Origin: Shimwellia pseudoproteus
GTDB taxonomy: Bacteria > Pseudomonadota > Gammaproteobacteria > Enterobacterales > Enterobacteriaceae
Direction of reading: 5' to 3'
DNA: 64,000 bases
Assembly (NCBI RefSeq): GCF_016415625.1
Contig: NZ_WBXP01000012.1
Span: 32,045 to 96,044 of the forward strand
Shown here: positions 29,012 through 41,896 of the stretch, one piece after another
Position numbering within the stretch: position 1 is the stretch's first letter
Layout of the letters: every line of letters starts with the position of its first letter
The notes under the pieces: generated by a model
Told to the model about the DNA's origin: nothing
Seen by the model: only the letters and a program-made list of their open reading frames with translations
The model's database searches: none
Translations under genes and position numbers: made by a program

Positions 29012-29503
29012 ATGCCATCTTTTGATATTGTTTCTGAAGTCGAAATTCAGGAAGTCCAGAATGCGGTGGATAACGCCAGCCGTGAACTTGAGACCCGCTT
29101 CGACTTTCGTAATGTCACTGCCAGTTTCGAACTGAACGACAAAGACAAAACCATTAAAGTGGTCAGCGAGTCTGATTTTCAGGTAAACCAGCTGCTGGAT
29201 ATTTTGCGGGCCAAGCTGCTCAAGCGCGGCATTGAAGGCGGCTCTATTGAGGTGCCGGAAGAGTTTGAGCACAGCGGTAAAACCTGGAGCGTTAATGCGA
29301 AACTGCGCCAGGGGATCGACAGCGCCATGGCGAAGAAAATCGTCAAGATTATCAAAGACAGCAAACTGAAAGTGCAGGCCCAGATTCAGGGAGACCAGGT
29401 GCGGGTCACCGGTAAAGCACGCGATGATTTACAGGCGGTGATGCAGCTGGTGCGCAGCGGTAAGCTGGGCCAGCCGTTCCAGTTTAATAATTTCCGCGAC
29501 TGA
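29012..29503 (+). CDS. yajQ: Nucleotide-binding protein YajQ
   Basis: YajQ is a 163-residue two-domain protein with RNP-like folds that binds nucleotides; relatives in Xanthomonas bind cyclic di-GMP. The start [15 protein letters not shown] follows GGAGAAG and matches E. coli in position and length; a longer reading from 28952 is rejected. Motifs include [15 protein letters not shown] and [20 protein letters not shown]. It stands alone between divergent panE and convergent yajR. Confidence 0.96.
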   Translation: MPSFDIVSEVEIQEVQNAVDNASRELETRFDFRNVTASFELNDKDKTIKVVSESDFQVNQLLDILRAKLLKRGIEGGSIEVPEEFEHSGKTWSVNAKLRQGIDSAMAKKIVKIIKDSKLKVQAQIQGDQVRVTGKARDDLQAVMQLVRSGKLGQPFQFNNFRD

Positions 29504-29526
29504 TCCGTCAGCGCGATTAGCGATAC

Positions 29527-29552
29527 AAAAAACGCCCCGTCCGGGGCGTTTT
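29527..29552. terminator. Bidirectional terminator between yajQ and yajR
   Basis: AACGCCCC (29531-29538) and GGGGCGTT (29543-29550) form the stem. An A-tract precedes and a T-tract follows, so it can end transcription from both convergent genes. Confidence 0.93.
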
Positions 29553-29553
29553 T

Positions 29554-30918
29554 TTAGGCGTTTTTTAAAAAGGTTTCGATCTCAACCCGGTTGGTTATCT
29601 TGCTGTCGATTTTCACGTAGGCGCTGTGCTCCCCGGCGATGATGTTGGCGTCACTGACACCGGGCTGGGCCAGCAGGCGCTCGCGTAGCCCTTCTAATTG
29701 GCTCAGCCCATCGGGCAGGGTGATACGCAGGCTACTGACATAGGGAGGTTCTTCCATGGTGGTGCTGACCACCAGCCACAGGGTGGCGAGGAAGGCCGCC
29801 GCCAGGAACACCATCTGGGAGCCGAAGGAGCCCGCCAGCCAGCCGCCGATAGTGCCACCCAGCGCCACCCCGAGGAACTGGCTGGTGGAGTAGACCCCCA
29901 TCGCCGTGCCTTTATAACCGGCCGGGGACTCTTTGCTGATAAGCGACGGTAAAATGGCTTCCATCAGATTGAAGGCAAGGAAAAACAGCTGTACCCCGAG
30001 GGCGAGAACCCAGAAGCGGTTGACCGCGCCCCATAATACTATCTCGGCAATCAAAATCAGGATGACGCAGCCGACAAACACCTGTTTCATCCGGCGTTTA
30101 ACTTCCGCATAAATGATAAAAGGCAGCACCGCCACAAAAGAGATAACCATGGTGGCGAGGTAGATTTTCCAGTGCTCGGCGGCGGGGAAGCCGGACAGCT
30201 CCAGCTCACCGGGCAGTGCCACAAAGGTGGACATCAGCATGATGTGCAGGCACATGATGCCAAAATTCAGTTTGAGCAATTTCTTGTTCATCATCACCGC
30301 CCGGAAACAGCCTTTGACCATCCCGGATTCGCGGTTGAGAACGTGGTTTTTACTGTTCGGTACCACCCAGAGGGTGATCAGAATACCGCAGCTGGCCAGC
30401 ACGGCAATCATCCAGAACAGCGCCTGGAGCCCGAAGGCGTGGGTGATTATCGGGCCAAGAACCATGGCCAGCGCAAAGGTGACCCCAAAGCTGACCCCGA
30501 TAAACGCCATGGCTTTAGTGCGATTTTGTTCCCGGGTCAGATCGGATAACAGCGCCATGACGGCGGCGGCGATAGCCCCGGAGCCCTGGAGCGCCCGGCC
30601 AAGAATAACGCCCCAGATGGAGTGGGAGAGGGCGGCAATCACGCTGCCCAGCACGAAGATCAACAGCCCGCCAACAATCAGGGGCTTGCGGCCAATGCGG
30701 TCCGATACCAGACCAAAGGGGATCTGGAAAATGGCCTGGGCCAGACCGTAGATACCGATGGCGACACCGATGAGTGCCTCACTGGCGCCCTGAAGCGACA
30801 TCCCCCAGGTAGTGAGCACCGGGAGCACCATGAACATGCCCAACATGCGCAGTGAGAACACCGTTCCCAGCCCCCATGTTGCCCGCAGCTCAAGGGGTGT
30901 CATTTTGTAATCGTTCAT
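29554..30918 (-). CDS. yajR: Major facilitator transporter YajR with C-terminal YAM domain
   Basis: A 12-helix inner-membrane MFS transporter, 454 residues from ATG 30918, which follows GAGG; this equals E. coli. The MFS motif A is SDRIGRKPLIVGG in loop 2-3 and the proton-linked GRALQGSGAIAAAVMALLSD lies near helices 4-5. The last ~65 residues form the ferredoxin-like YAM domain (PYVSSLRITLPDG, AYVKIDSKI). Substrate is unknown even in E. coli. Confidence 0.95.
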   Translation of the reverse strand: MNDYKMTPLELRATWGLGTVFSLRMLGMFMVLPVLTTWGMSLQGASEALIGVAIGIYGLAQAIFQIPFGLVSDRIGRKPLIVGGLLIFVLGSVIAALSHSIWGVILGRALQGSGAIAAAVMALLSDLTREQNRTKAMAFIGVSFGVTFALAMVLGPIITHAFGLQALFWMIAVLASCGILITLWVVPNSKNHVLNRESGMVKGCFRAVMMNKKLLKLNFGIMCLHIMLMSTFVALPGELELSGFPAAEHWKIYLATMVISFVAVLPFIIYAEVKRRMKQVFVGCVILILIAEIVLWGAVNRFWVLALGVQLFFLAFNLMEAILPSLISKESPAGYKGTAMGVYSTSQFLGVALGGTIGGWLAGSFGSQMVFLAAAFLATLWLVVSTTMEEPPYVSSLRITLPDGLSQLEGLRERLLAQPGVSDANIIAGEHSAYVKIDSKITNRVEIETFLKNA

Positions 30919-31024
30919 TGCTACCTCAGATGAAAAGCCGACCATAGTGTAGTGCGGGGAGCGGGGCGGGTAAATGCTAGGTTAATGACTAAATATTACA
31001 CGCACTTATCTTTGATTCTTATAA

Positions 31025-31050
31025 TAAAAAAGGGCGCTGGCGCGCCCTTT
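31025..31050 (-). terminator. Intrinsic terminator of the cyo operon
   Basis: GGGCGC (31032-31037) and GCGCCC (31042-31047) form a stem extended by A-T pairs, followed on the minus strand by T residues. It lies 16 bp past the cyoE stop. Confidence 0.9.
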
Positions 31051-31065
31051 TAGTGGTTTGCCGGC

Positions 31066-31953
31066 CTACCAGGCCCAGGCGACCAGGTTATGGGTATCTG
31101 GCACCATAAAGTCAACGGACATCATAACGCTCAGGGAGGTGATCGCAACGATTGAAAACACAAACAGTTTGCGAGCCCAGACGCGGTCGTTTGCCGTTTT
31201 ATAACCGGAAAGCGCCATGCCCAGCCACCAAACGCTGACCGCAGCGGCGACCACCAGGTATTTATACCCGGCGTATCCGCCCAGAGACAGCATCAGGGTA
31301 GCCACCATAAAAGCAATGATGTACAGCGTGATGTGGTTCTTCGCAACAGAAATCCCTTTCACCACCGGTAATACCGGAATATTGGCCGCCTGATAATCCT
31401 TAAAGCGGAAAATGGCGATGGCGTAAGAGTGCGGCATCTGCCAGAGGCTGAAAATCGCCAGCAGAATAGCCGCGCCGGTATCGAACTCACCGGTCACCGC
31501 ACAGTAGCCAATGACCGGCGGCGCTGCGCCGGACAGGCTACCGATCAGGGTGCCGTAGACAGATTTACGTTTCATATACAGGCTGTACAGCCCGACATAC
31601 ACCACGAAACCCATCACCGACAGCCACATGGCCAGTGGGTTTGCGCCAAACCACAGCGTCATGAAGCCAGCAATACCCAACACAGTGGCGTACACCAGCG
31701 AAATTTCCGGCGAGATCAGGCCTTTTACCAGCACCCGGTTCTTCGTCCTTTCCATCTTGCGGTCGATATCGCGGTCAATGACGTTGTTGTAGACACAACC
31801 GGACGCCACCACCAGGGACACGCCCACCAGGGTGAACAGGAAGAGGGGAATATCTATCTGGCCTTTGGCGGCGAGTAAAAAGCCGCCAATCACCGAGATT
31901 AAATTCCCGAAAATAATGCCTGGTTTCGTTACTTGCAGGTATTGCTTAATCAT
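31066..31953 (-). CDS. cyoE: Protoheme IX farnesyltransferase (heme O synthase)
   Basis: CyoE farnesylates heme B to heme O for the bo3 oxidase. It is an inner-membrane UbiA-family prenyltransferase with several helices. The first aspartate-rich motif is [18 protein letters not shown] and the second region reads [22 protein letters not shown] 31953 gives 295 residues (E. coli 296); the ORF upstream of it has no homology. It ends the cyoABCDE operon, 11 bp after cyoD. Confidence 0.97.
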   Translation of the reverse strand: MIKQYLQVTKPGIIFGNLISVIGGFLLAAKGQIDIPLFLFTLVGVSLVVASGCVYNNVIDRDIDRKMERTKNRVLVKGLISPEISLVYATVLGIAGFMTLWFGANPLAMWLSVMGFVVYVGLYSLYMKRKSVYGTLIGSLSGAAPPVIGYCAVTGEFDTGAAILLAIFSLWQMPHSYAIAIFRFKDYQAANIPVLPVVKGISVAKNHITLYIIAFMVATLMLSLGGYAGYKYLVVAAAVSVWWLGMALSGYKTANDRVWARKLFVFSIVAITSLSVMMSVDFMVPDTHNLVAWAW

Positions 31954-31964
31954 TTTCGCCGCTC

Positions 31965-32293
31965 TTAGTGAAGCATCATGTTGTAGTTCAGGTTCCACAT
32001 GATCCAGATGGAGCCGACTACGACGATAGCGATGATAATGGCGGTAAAGATAAAGGCCGTCAGGTTCCAGCGCTCCTCAGAAGAGGTGTTCATATGCAGG
32101 AAGCAAACCAGATGGACAAATATCTGCACCACGGCGGTAACCAGTACGGTTCCCAGGATGGCGGCGTGTGACGCCGTACCGTTCATGACCATCCAGAACG
32201 GGATAACCGTCAGAATAATCGACAGGATAAACCCGGTCATGTAGGTCTTGACGCTACCGTGGGATGCCCCGTGTTGATCAGTGGTATGACTCA

Positions 32294-32294
<1 letters not shown>
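31965..32294 (-). CDS. cyoD: Cytochrome bo3 oxidase subunit IV
   Basis: A 109-residue inner-membrane protein with three helices ([60 protein letters not shown]). It supports assembly of the CuB site in subunit I. ATG 32294 overlaps the cyoC stop (TAATG), so translation is coupled. Length equals E. coli. Confidence 0.97.
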
Positions 32295-35871
<3,577 letters not shown>

Positions 35872-35922
35872 TGAACGACCTCAATTCCAGGAGGGATGTA
35901 GTGACTTTAAGGTGTGCGAGGC

Positions 35923-35951
35923 ATTTTACGGGATGGTTACATTACTGTAAA
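35923..35951 (-). promoter_or_regulatory. Predicted sigma-70 promoter of cyoABCDE
   Basis: On the minus strand TTTACA (35951-35946) and TAAAAT (35928-35923) are separated by exactly 17 bp, each matching five of six consensus bases. The predicted start near 35916 gives a leader of about 45 nt. ArcA and Fnr control is known in E. coli but I did not define their sites. Confidence 0.7.
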
Positions 35952-36379
35952 TATCATTGGCTCATTGTCAGTGTGGTGTTGCGTGTTATGATGCCTGTGT
36001 CGCAAGTGTTGCTAAGTCTGGCAAAATGTGAGCGTGGACAGCAAGATGCGCGGTTTTATAACCAAAATGGTCAGATGCATCCGGCAGGGGTGTAAATTGG
36101 TATAACCAATAACAAATAAGCACAAATAATTAACATTATTTGATCAACATAAGCGGTGTGTGGTGGGCTGAATATAAAAACTTCAGAGCTGAATCGTTAA
36201 ATCAAGAAATAAAAGGTGAGGAAATTTAATTTATTTGTGACGTAATTCCACACGAATATGCAATTAGTGCAAATTACGCAGGCCACTATTTGGCCATATT
36301 GATTTCATTAGGTGATTATCTGGCGGGAAATATACCGCATGTTATGTTAACTGATTGTTGAATTAATCTGCCGGCGAAT
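35952..36379. other. cyoA upstream AT-rich region
   Basis: Together with the promoter this makes a 545-bp gap between cyoA and ampG. Apart from the PdhR box it holds AT-rich DNA, including TTGATCAA-like and TTAAC-rich tracts that may be Fnr or ArcA sites. No ORF with a ribosome site was seen. Confidence 0.6.
36096..36110 (-). promoter_or_regulatory. Perfect PdhR-type operator upstream of cyoA
   Basis: ATTGGT-ATA-ACCAAT is a perfect match to the PdhR box ATTGGTNNNACCAAT. PdhR, the pyruvate sensor, controls cyoABCDE and ndh in E. coli. The box lies about 185 bp upstream of the promoter predicted here, so an additional distal promoter may exist. Confidence 0.75.
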
Positions 36380-36405
36380 AAAAAGGCCGTGGTCACAGCC
36401 TTTTT
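36380..36405 (-). terminator. Intrinsic terminator of ampG
   Basis: AAAAAGGC and GCCTTTTT form the outer stem, with GTG/CAC inside after one mismatch. The A and T tracts allow action in either direction. It lies 11 bp after the ampG stop. Confidence 0.85.
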
Positions 36406-36416
36406 ATTCTTTGTGC

Positions 36417-37910
36417 TCAGCGGGCGAGGGTTTCCACCGGGCGGTGGTCCCGGCGCAGGGCCAGTACATCGAGGGTAACACCGTAGAGTACCCCGGCGAT
36501 CCCCAGCCACAGCGCGACTTCAAGCAGCAGGCTGCTGTCACTGAGTAGCGTTATCCCCAGGCCAGCGAGAATTAATAATACCAGCCATACCGCCAGCACC
36601 GCGCAGCACAGCATCATCATGCGCAGCGCCATGCGGTAGGCACCGGCAAAATAGCGGCGGGGCATAAAACTTTCCGTCACCCGGGTATATTCCAGGGTTT
36701 TACGGCATACCAGCAATAAAACGATGCCCGGCACTGCCGCAATGACCGAGAACAGGTAAAACGTCGGCCAGCCGTGGGCTTCAACAAACCACCCGGCGAT
36801 GGGGCCAACGTACACCCGCCCAACAGCAGACAGGGCGCTGAGCAGGGCAAACTGCGTGGCTGAAAATGACTTATTACACAGGGTCATTAACAGGGCCACA
36901 AAGGCGGCGGTACCCATGCCGCCACACAGATTTTCAAAGAAGACTGCCCCGGCCATGGTCATCAGGTGTTTGTCGGTAACCGACAGCAACCAATAACCGG
37001 CATTGGATGCCCCCTGGAGGATGCCGAAGATCAACAGCGCGCGAAACAGCGACAGGCGCTGCATCAGTACCCCCCCCATCAGGGCGCCGACAATGGTGGC
37101 AAACAGCCCGAGGGTTTTGTTCACCATTCCCACTTCACCGGCATCAAACCCCAGACCGCGGATCAGGAAGGTGGTGGTCAGGCTCATGGCAAAAGCATCA
37201 CCCAGTTTGTACATCACAATTAGCAGCAGGATAAGCCAGGCATTATTGCGGCCAAAAAAATCTTTCAGCGGGGCCAGTACCGCCTGCTCCAGGCTACGCG
37301 GCGCGGGAATAACGTCCGCCGGCTCCGGGGCCAGCAGGGTGGCAATAATACAGGGGATCAGCAGGGCCGCCATTAACCAGTAAGTGGACTGCCAGCCCAG
37401 GTAACGGTCTGCCAGCCACAGGGCCAGGCCGCCGGACACCAGCATCGCCAGGCGGTAGCCCAGCACGCTGATTGCCGCGCCGCTGCCGCGCTCCTTTGCC
37501 GGGAGAACGTCGGTTTTCCAGGCATCAAACACAATGTCCTGAGAGGCAGAGCAGAACGCCACCACTACCGCCAGGGCTGCCATCCAGCGCAAGTGTGATG
37601 CCGGATTCATAAAACCCATGCCGACAATGGCCAGTAACAGCAATACCTGGGTTATCAGCAACCAGCCCCGGCGCCGGCCTAATATCGGCGGAGTATAACG
37701 GTCCATCAGGGGAGACCAGAGGAACTTAAAGACATAGGCCTGGCCCACCAGTGAGAAGAACCCGATAGTTTTAAGGTCTATGTTTTCGACGGTCATCCAG
37801 GCTTGTAGCGTCCCGGAGGTGAGGGCGAGGGGCAGGCCCGACGAGAAGCCCAGAAGGAGCAGAATGGCTGATTTAGGCTGCTGAAAAATGCGTAGATAGT
37901 GGCTGGACAT
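36417..37910 (-). CDS. ampG: Muropeptide permease AmpG
   Basis: AmpG imports GlcNAc-anhydroMurNAc muropeptides for cell-wall recycling and, where an ampR-ampC pair exists, supplies the inducer of AmpC beta-lactamase. It has 497 residues (E. coli 491) and 12-14 membrane helices of the MFS type. N-terminal LLLLGFSSGLPLALTSGTLQ and the conserved FKFLWSPLMDRYTPP and FCSASQDIVFDAWKTD are typical. It lies 47 bp downstream of yajG on the same strand, as in E. coli. Confidence 0.96.
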   Translation of the reverse strand: MSSHYLRIFQQPKSAILLLLGFSSGLPLALTSGTLQAWMTVENIDLKTIGFFSLVGQAYVFKFLWSPLMDRYTPPILGRRRGWLLITQVLLLLAIVGMGFMNPASHLRWMAALAVVVAFCSASQDIVFDAWKTDVLPAKERGSGAAISVLGYRLAMLVSGGLALWLADRYLGWQSTYWLMAALLIPCIIATLLAPEPADVIPAPRSLEQAVLAPLKDFFGRNNAWLILLLIVMYKLGDAFAMSLTTTFLIRGLGFDAGEVGMVNKTLGLFATIVGALMGGVLMQRLSLFRALLIFGILQGASNAGYWLLSVTDKHLMTMAGAVFFENLCGGMGTAAFVALLMTLCNKSFSATQFALLSALSAVGRVYVGPIAGWFVEAHGWPTFYLFSVIAAVPGIVLLLVCRKTLEYTRVTESFMPRRYFAGAYRMALRMMMLCCAVLAVWLVLLILAGLGITLLSDSSLLLEVALWLGIAGVLYGVTLDVLALRRDHRPVETLAR

Positions 37911-37957
37911 GGCGTACTCGGTAACTGGCCCGCTTACGCAGGCCAGCGTGATGGCAA

Positions 37958-38533
37958 TTAACGGGCGTTCTGTTTAATAAAGTCGTGAACGCTGGTGTCC
38001 TGAGCCATATCGGTGATGGTGTCGGTTAACACGGAGTTAACGGCATCGGCGATATTTTGGTTACTGGCCTGGAGAGCACCTTCCACGTTGTAGTTAGCGC
38101 GGTAGTTCTTGGTCATCTTGTTACCGTTAGCGGTTACCAAAATGGCGATGTTAGCGGTGGTGGCGATGTTATAACGCAGGTTGCCCTGGGACACATTGGC
38201 ATACAGCTGGTTGACCACGATCTGCAGATCCGCAGAGCCGTTAGGCCCAATCATATAGCCCCGGGCGGACATTTGCTTCTCCAGCACTTCCTGGAGCAGG
38301 AACCGCAGGTCGCGGGTTGGCGTCAGCGTTACCTGCTGGTTATTGCGGGTCACTTTTGCCAGTGCCTGGTCAGGACGCTGATCGACGCCATTAATACTGA
38401 TAGTGACACCCACCAGGCTCGGATCCTGTTGGGGCAAGGTAATTTTTGGTGAGACTTCTATCGTTGTCGGCGGGGTAGCGCAACCTGCCAGCATAAACAA
38501 TGCAACGAAGGGAACGAGCAATCTTTTTAGCAT
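37958..38533 (-). CDS. yajG: Predicted lipoprotein YajG
   Basis: A 191-residue lipoprotein (E. coli 192) with lipobox MLAGC at Cys18 and Ala at +2, predicting the outer membrane. The mature part is a YajG-family domain ([20 protein letters not shown] at the C-terminus) of unknown function. It is upstream of ampG on the same strand and in E. coli the pair is co-transcribed. It is divergent from bolA. Confidence 0.94.
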   Translation of the reverse strand: MLKRLLVPFVALFMLAGCATPPTTIEVSPKITLPQQDPSLVGVTISINGVDQRPDQALAKVTRNNQQVTLTPTRDLRFLLQEVLEKQMSARGYMIGPNGSADLQIVVNQLYANVSQGNLRYNIATTANIAILVTANGNKMTKNYRANYNVEGALQASNQNIADAVNSVLTDTITDMAQDTSVHDFIKQNAR

Positions 38534-38836
38534 GTTGTGTATCTCTTTGTGCCTGGTAGCATTTATAAAAAAAGCGACGTCATGATAACACCGCCTCCGG
38601 TGGTCAGCACCTGGAATAGCGGCTATTTTGTGCCAGATTGTTCTCTTTTTAGTCAGTCGTGGTGTTTACCAAAAAATAACAGAAGAAAACAGAGGCGAAT
38701 CGAGGGTATAACATCAGGACTGCCTTTCCTGGAACAGGGAACTGCAAATATTTACTATCGTGCCGCAATGGAAGCGGTAAAAGCGGCTAATATTGAAAGA
38801 GATGGGTGGCATCTCTGTGATGTTGAGGAGAACATT
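38534..38836. promoter_or_regulatory. yajG-bolA divergent region
   Basis: This 303-bp region carries the promoters of yajG and bolA. The frame of bolA stays open through most of it, but that extension lacks homology. CTGCAA at 38742-38747 followed by GCCGCAAT near 38762 is loosely like the bolA gearbox promoter of E. coli. I am not confident in that assignment. Confidence 0.4.
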
Positions 38837-39154
38837 ATGATGGTACGCGAGCAGATAGAAGCAAAATTAAAGACAGCATTCGACCCCGTGTTCCTGGAAG
38901 TTACTGATGAAAGTTATCGTCACAATGTTCCTGCCGGCTCTGAAAGCCATTTCAAAGTCGTCCTGGTGAGCGATCGCTTTGCGGGTGAGCGCTTCCTGAA
39001 TCGGCATCGCCTGATTTATGGCACATTAAGCGATGAGCTGGCCAATACGGTCCATGCGCTGGCGCTACATACCTATACGCCAAAAGAGTGGAGCGCGCTG
39101 GAGGATACGCTGTCGGCGTCGCCTCCTTGCCGCGGCGCAGGCTCTATCGCCTGA
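38837..39154 (+). CDS. bolA: Morphogene / regulator BolA
   Basis: BolA is a 105-residue protein that changes cell shape in stationary phase, binds DNA in E. coli and pairs with monothiol glutaredoxin to hold an Fe-S cluster. ATG 38837, seven bases after GAGG, gives the E. coli length and its MM start. Conserved sequence includes [20 protein letters not shown] and [14 protein letters not shown] with the [13 protein letters not shown] segment. It lies upstream of tig, as in E. coli. Confidence 0.97.
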   Translation: MMVREQIEAKLKTAFDPVFLEVTDESYRHNVPAGSESHFKVVLVSDRFAGERFLNRHRLIYGTLSDELANTVHALALHTYTPKEWSALEDTLSASPPCRGAGSIA

Positions 39155-39211
39155 CGCGTTCGGGTTGCAACGCAACTGACTTTTCCAGTATGTTGCGTTG
39201 CGCAGAAAAAC

Positions 39212-39241
39212 AATAAAACGGCCTGCGGGCCGTTTTATTTT
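39212..39241 (+). terminator. Intrinsic terminator of bolA
   Basis: A 12-bp perfect stem AATAAAACGGCC (39212-39223) with 39228-39239 ends in T residues. The symmetric A/T tracts would also work on the minus strand. Confidence 0.93.
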
Positions 39242-39328
39242 GTCTGAAAGCTACTTGTTTCCGTTTCATTTCAGACTTAAGAGCACGCGAACTGTGAAAT
39301 GTACCGCACCTGCGTGCGATAACCGTTC

Positions 39329-39357
39329 TCGACTCACTAATGTGATGCCGCTATAAT
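39329..39357 (+). promoter_or_regulatory. Predicted promoter of tig
   Basis: TCGACT (39329-39334), 17 bp and a consensus TATAAT (39352-39357) form a likely sigma-70 promoter, with a leader of about 140 nt before tig. Confidence 0.65.
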
Positions 39358-39504
39358 GCTGCGTCTTATTTTTCGGATTGTATTCGGGATGATTCTGGCA
39401 ACAGGGAATGTGTTCTGACTACGACGAAGACATCCCGGTTTCGTGAGGTACCCTGACGGGGCTTCCGGAGTTGACCGAGCACTGTGATTTTTTGAGGTAA
39501 CAAG

Positions 39505-40803
39505 ATGCAAGTTTCAGTTGAAACCACTCAGGGCCTTGGGCGCCGTCTGACGATTACTATTGCTGCTGACAGCATCGAAAGTGCTGTGAAGAAAGAGCTG
39601 GTCGATGTAGCGAAGAAAGTCCGTATTGACGGCTTCCGTAAGGGTAAAGTACCAATGCATATCGTTGCTCAGCGTTATGGCGCATCTGTTCGCCAGGACG
39701 TGCTGGGTGACCTGATGAGCCGTAACTTTGTTGACGCTATCATCAAAGAAAAAATCAATCCGGCTGGCGCACCGAACTATGTTCCGGGTGAGTACAAAGA
39801 AGGCCAGGATTTCACTTACGGGGTAGAATTCGAAGTTTACCCGGAAGTTGCACTGAAAGATCTGGATGCCATCGAAGTGGAAAAACCGGTTGTTGAAGTT
39901 ACCGACGCCGACGTTGACACCATGCTGGACACCCTGCGCAAACAGCAGGCAACCTGGAAAGACAAAGACGGCGCTGCTGATGCAGAAGACCGTGTTACCA
40001 TCGACTTCACCGGTTCTGTAGACGGCGAAGAATTCGAAGGCGGCAAAGCCACTGATTTCGTACTGGCCATGGGCCAGGGTCGTATGATCCCGGGCTTTGA
40101 AGAAGGCGTTAACGGCCACAAAGCAGGCGAAGAATTCACCATCGACGTGAACTTCCCGGAAGATTACCACGCTGAAAACCTGAAAGGTAAAGCGGCTAAA
40201 TTCGTTATCAACCTGAAAAAAGTTGAAGAACGCGAGCTGCCGGAACTGACTGAAGAATTCATTAAACGTTTCGGCGTTGAAGATGGTTCTGTTGCCGGTC
40301 TGCGTACTGAAGTACGTAAAAATATGGATCGTGAGCTGAAAGGCGCGGTACGTAACCGTATCAAGTCTCAGGCAATTGACGGCCTGGTGAACGCGAACGA
40401 AATCGACATCCCGGCTGCCCTGATCGACGGCGAAATCGACGTACTGCGTCGCCAGGCCGCTCAGCGTTTCGGTGGCAACCAGAAACAGGCGATGGAACTG
40501 CCGCGCGAACTGTTCGAAGAACAGGCTAAACGTCGCGTTGTTGTTGGTCTGCTGCTGGGTGAAGTTATCCGTTCTCACGAACTGAAAGCTGACGATGCTC
40601 GCGTTAATGCGCTGATCGAAGAAATGGCTTCCGCTTACGAAGATCCGAAAGAAGTTATCGAGTTCTACAGCAAAAACAATGAACTGATGGACAACATGCG
40701 TAATGTTGCTCTGGAAGAACAGGCAGTAGAAGCGATTCTGGAAAAAGCGAAAGTGACTGAAAAAGCGACCACTTTCAGCGAACTGATGAACCAGCAGGCC
40801 TAA
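39505..40803 (+). CDS. tig: Trigger factor
   Basis: Ribosome-bound chaperone and peptidyl-prolyl isomerase, 432 residues as in E. coli. The ribosome-docking loop GFRKGKVP is at 43-50. The FKBP-like domain lies near 150-245 ([19 protein letters not shown]) and the C-terminal helical arms form the substrate cradle. Codon use is strongly biased toward the preferred set, consistent with high expression; this also produces a long open antisense frame. GAGG precedes the ATG. Confidence 0.99.
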   Translation: MQVSVETTQGLGRRLTITIAADSIESAVKKELVDVAKKVRIDGFRKGKVPMHIVAQRYGASVRQDVLGDLMSRNFVDAIIKEKINPAGAPNYVPGEYKEGQDFTYGVEFEVYPEVALKDLDAIEVEKPVVEVTDADVDTMLDTLRKQQATWKDKDGAADAEDRVTIDFTGSVDGEEFEGGKATDFVLAMGQGRMIPGFEEGVNGHKAGEEFTIDVNFPEDYHAENLKGKAAKFVINLKKVEERELPELTEEFIKRFGVEDGSVAGLRTEVRKNMDRELKGAVRNRIKSQAIDGLVNANEIDIPAALIDGEIDVLRRQAAQRFGGNQKQAMELPRELFEEQAKRRVVVGLLLGEVIRSHELKADDARVNALIEEMASAYEDPKEVIEFYSKNNELMDNMRNVALEEQAVEAILEKAKVTEKATTFSELMNQQA

Positions 40804-40831
40804 TCGCCGACGGTCCAGTTTTGCAGTAAAC

Positions 40832-40864
40832 AAACCCGTCGCCATCAGGCGGCGGGTTTTTTTT
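40832..40864 (+). terminator. Intrinsic terminator of tig
   Basis: A 12-bp stem with one G-T pair (40832-40843 with 40848-40859) and an ATCA loop runs into a stretch of T residues ending at 40864. Confidence 0.92.
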
Positions 40865-40975
40865 ATCACCGCAGAACCAAACGGCTTTTTACGGTCTAAG
40901 TCCCTGATGCAACAAAGAACACCCAGGTATCAATAAAAGCGTTAGCAGGGCTTAGCGTAACCGGAAAAGGTTGTT

Positions 40976-41134
40976 ATGCTTGAAACAGAACAAGTACGTC
41001 CTCATCTAGAGGATAATGTATTGGTGACCCTGGCTGATATTCTGTCCGTGTACGTGTGGAGTCTGGCGGCTGATTGTGTACCCGCCGGCGCTCAGGTAGC
41101 ATCAGTATTGCCTGGTCAGTTAAAAGATGAATAA
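40976..41134 (+). CDS. Candidate 52-residue protein in the clpP leader
   Basis: ATG 40976 follows AAAAGG by five bases and opens a 52-codon frame ending TAA at 41134, 10 bp before the clpP ATG. The product starts [14 protein letters not shown], has a mildly hydrophobic middle ([19 protein letters not shown]) with one Cys, and ends LPGQLKDE. The clpP ribosome site AAGGAG begins at the stop codon, so the two could be translationally coupled. I do not recognise a family. It may be a leader peptide, a small protein or chance; the ribosome site and placement make it one of the better small-ORF candidates here. Confidence 0.4.
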   Translation: MLETEQVRPHLEDNVLVTLADILSVYVWSLAADCVPAGAQVASVLPGQLKDE

Positions 41135-41144
41135 GGAGACGGAC

Positions 41145-41768
41145 ATGTCATACAGTGGCGAACACGATAAATTTGCACCTCATATGGCACTGGTGCCAAT
41201 GGTGGTGGAGCAGACCTCCCGGGGGGAGCGTTCCTATGACATTTATTCTCGTCTGCTTAAGGAGCGTGTCATTTTCCTGACTGGTCAGGTAGAAGACCAC
41301 ATGGCTAACCTGATAGTAGCCCAGATGCTGTTCCTGGAAGCCGAAAACCCGGAAAAAGACATTTATTTATACATCAATTCTCCGGGGGGGGTGATTACCG
41401 CAGGGATGTCGATTTACGATACCATGCAGTTTATCAAACCGGATGTCAGCACCATTTGTATGGGGCAGGCGGCCTCCATGGGGGCATTCCTGCTGACGGC
41501 AGGTGCTGAAGGTAAGCGTTTCTGCCTGCCTAACTCCCGGGTGATGATTCACCAGCCACTGGGTGGTTTCCAGGGTCAGGCAACGGACATTGAAATCCAC
41601 GCCAAAGAAATTCTGAAAGTCAAAGCGCGGATGAACGAGCTCATGGCTAAGCACACCGGCAAACCGCTTGAGGAAATTGAACGGGATACCGAACGCGATC
41701 GCTTCCTGTCCGCCAGCGAAGCAGTAGAATACGGCCTTGTAGACTCAATTTTAACGCATCGTTCCTGA
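41145..41768 (+). CDS. clpP: ATP-dependent Clp protease proteolytic subunit
   Basis: ClpP is the serine peptidase ring used with ClpX or ClpA. Starting at ATG 41145 (AAGGAG upstream) gives 207 residues as in E. coli. The catalytic triad is Ser111 (GQAASMGAF), His136 (MIHQPLG) and Asp185, and the 14-residue propeptide (ending APHM before ALVP) is present. The in-frame ATG at 41127 would add six residues with no support. clpX follows after 128 bp. Confidence 0.99.
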   Translation: MSYSGEHDKFAPHMALVPMVVEQTSRGERSYDIYSRLLKERVIFLTGQVEDHMANLIVAQMLFLEAENPEKDIYLYINSPGGVITAGMSIYDTMQFIKPDVSTICMGQAASMGAFLLTAGAEGKRFCLPNSRVMIHQPLGGFQGQATDIEIHAKEILKVKARMNELMAKHTGKPLEEIERDTERDRFLSASEAVEYGLVDSILTHRS

Positions 41769-41896
41769 TTTGGCCGGGGAGGCCGCTATACTGTACAACA
41801 GAGGCGGCACCCTGAAGGCGTGGAAATCGGTTGTGCCTGTAAATGGCGTTTGCGTCGCGTAGCGCGGCGCAGAGTAACAGAAAAGAGGTTTTACTG

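Noticed and set aside
38742..38769. Gearbox-type promoter for bolA
   Set aside because: CTGCAA is present but the -10 gearbox element and spacing do not fit well.
38537..38836. N-terminal extension of bolA by 100 codons
   Set aside because: The extension crosses the yajG-bolA promoter region and has no BolA homology; the ribosome site fits ATG 38837.
39514..40869. 451-codon minus-strand ORF opposite tig
   Set aside because: It mirrors tig almost end to end; strong codon bias in tig removes the codons whose complements are stops. Its product is a low-complexity Phe/Val/Gln protein with no motif.
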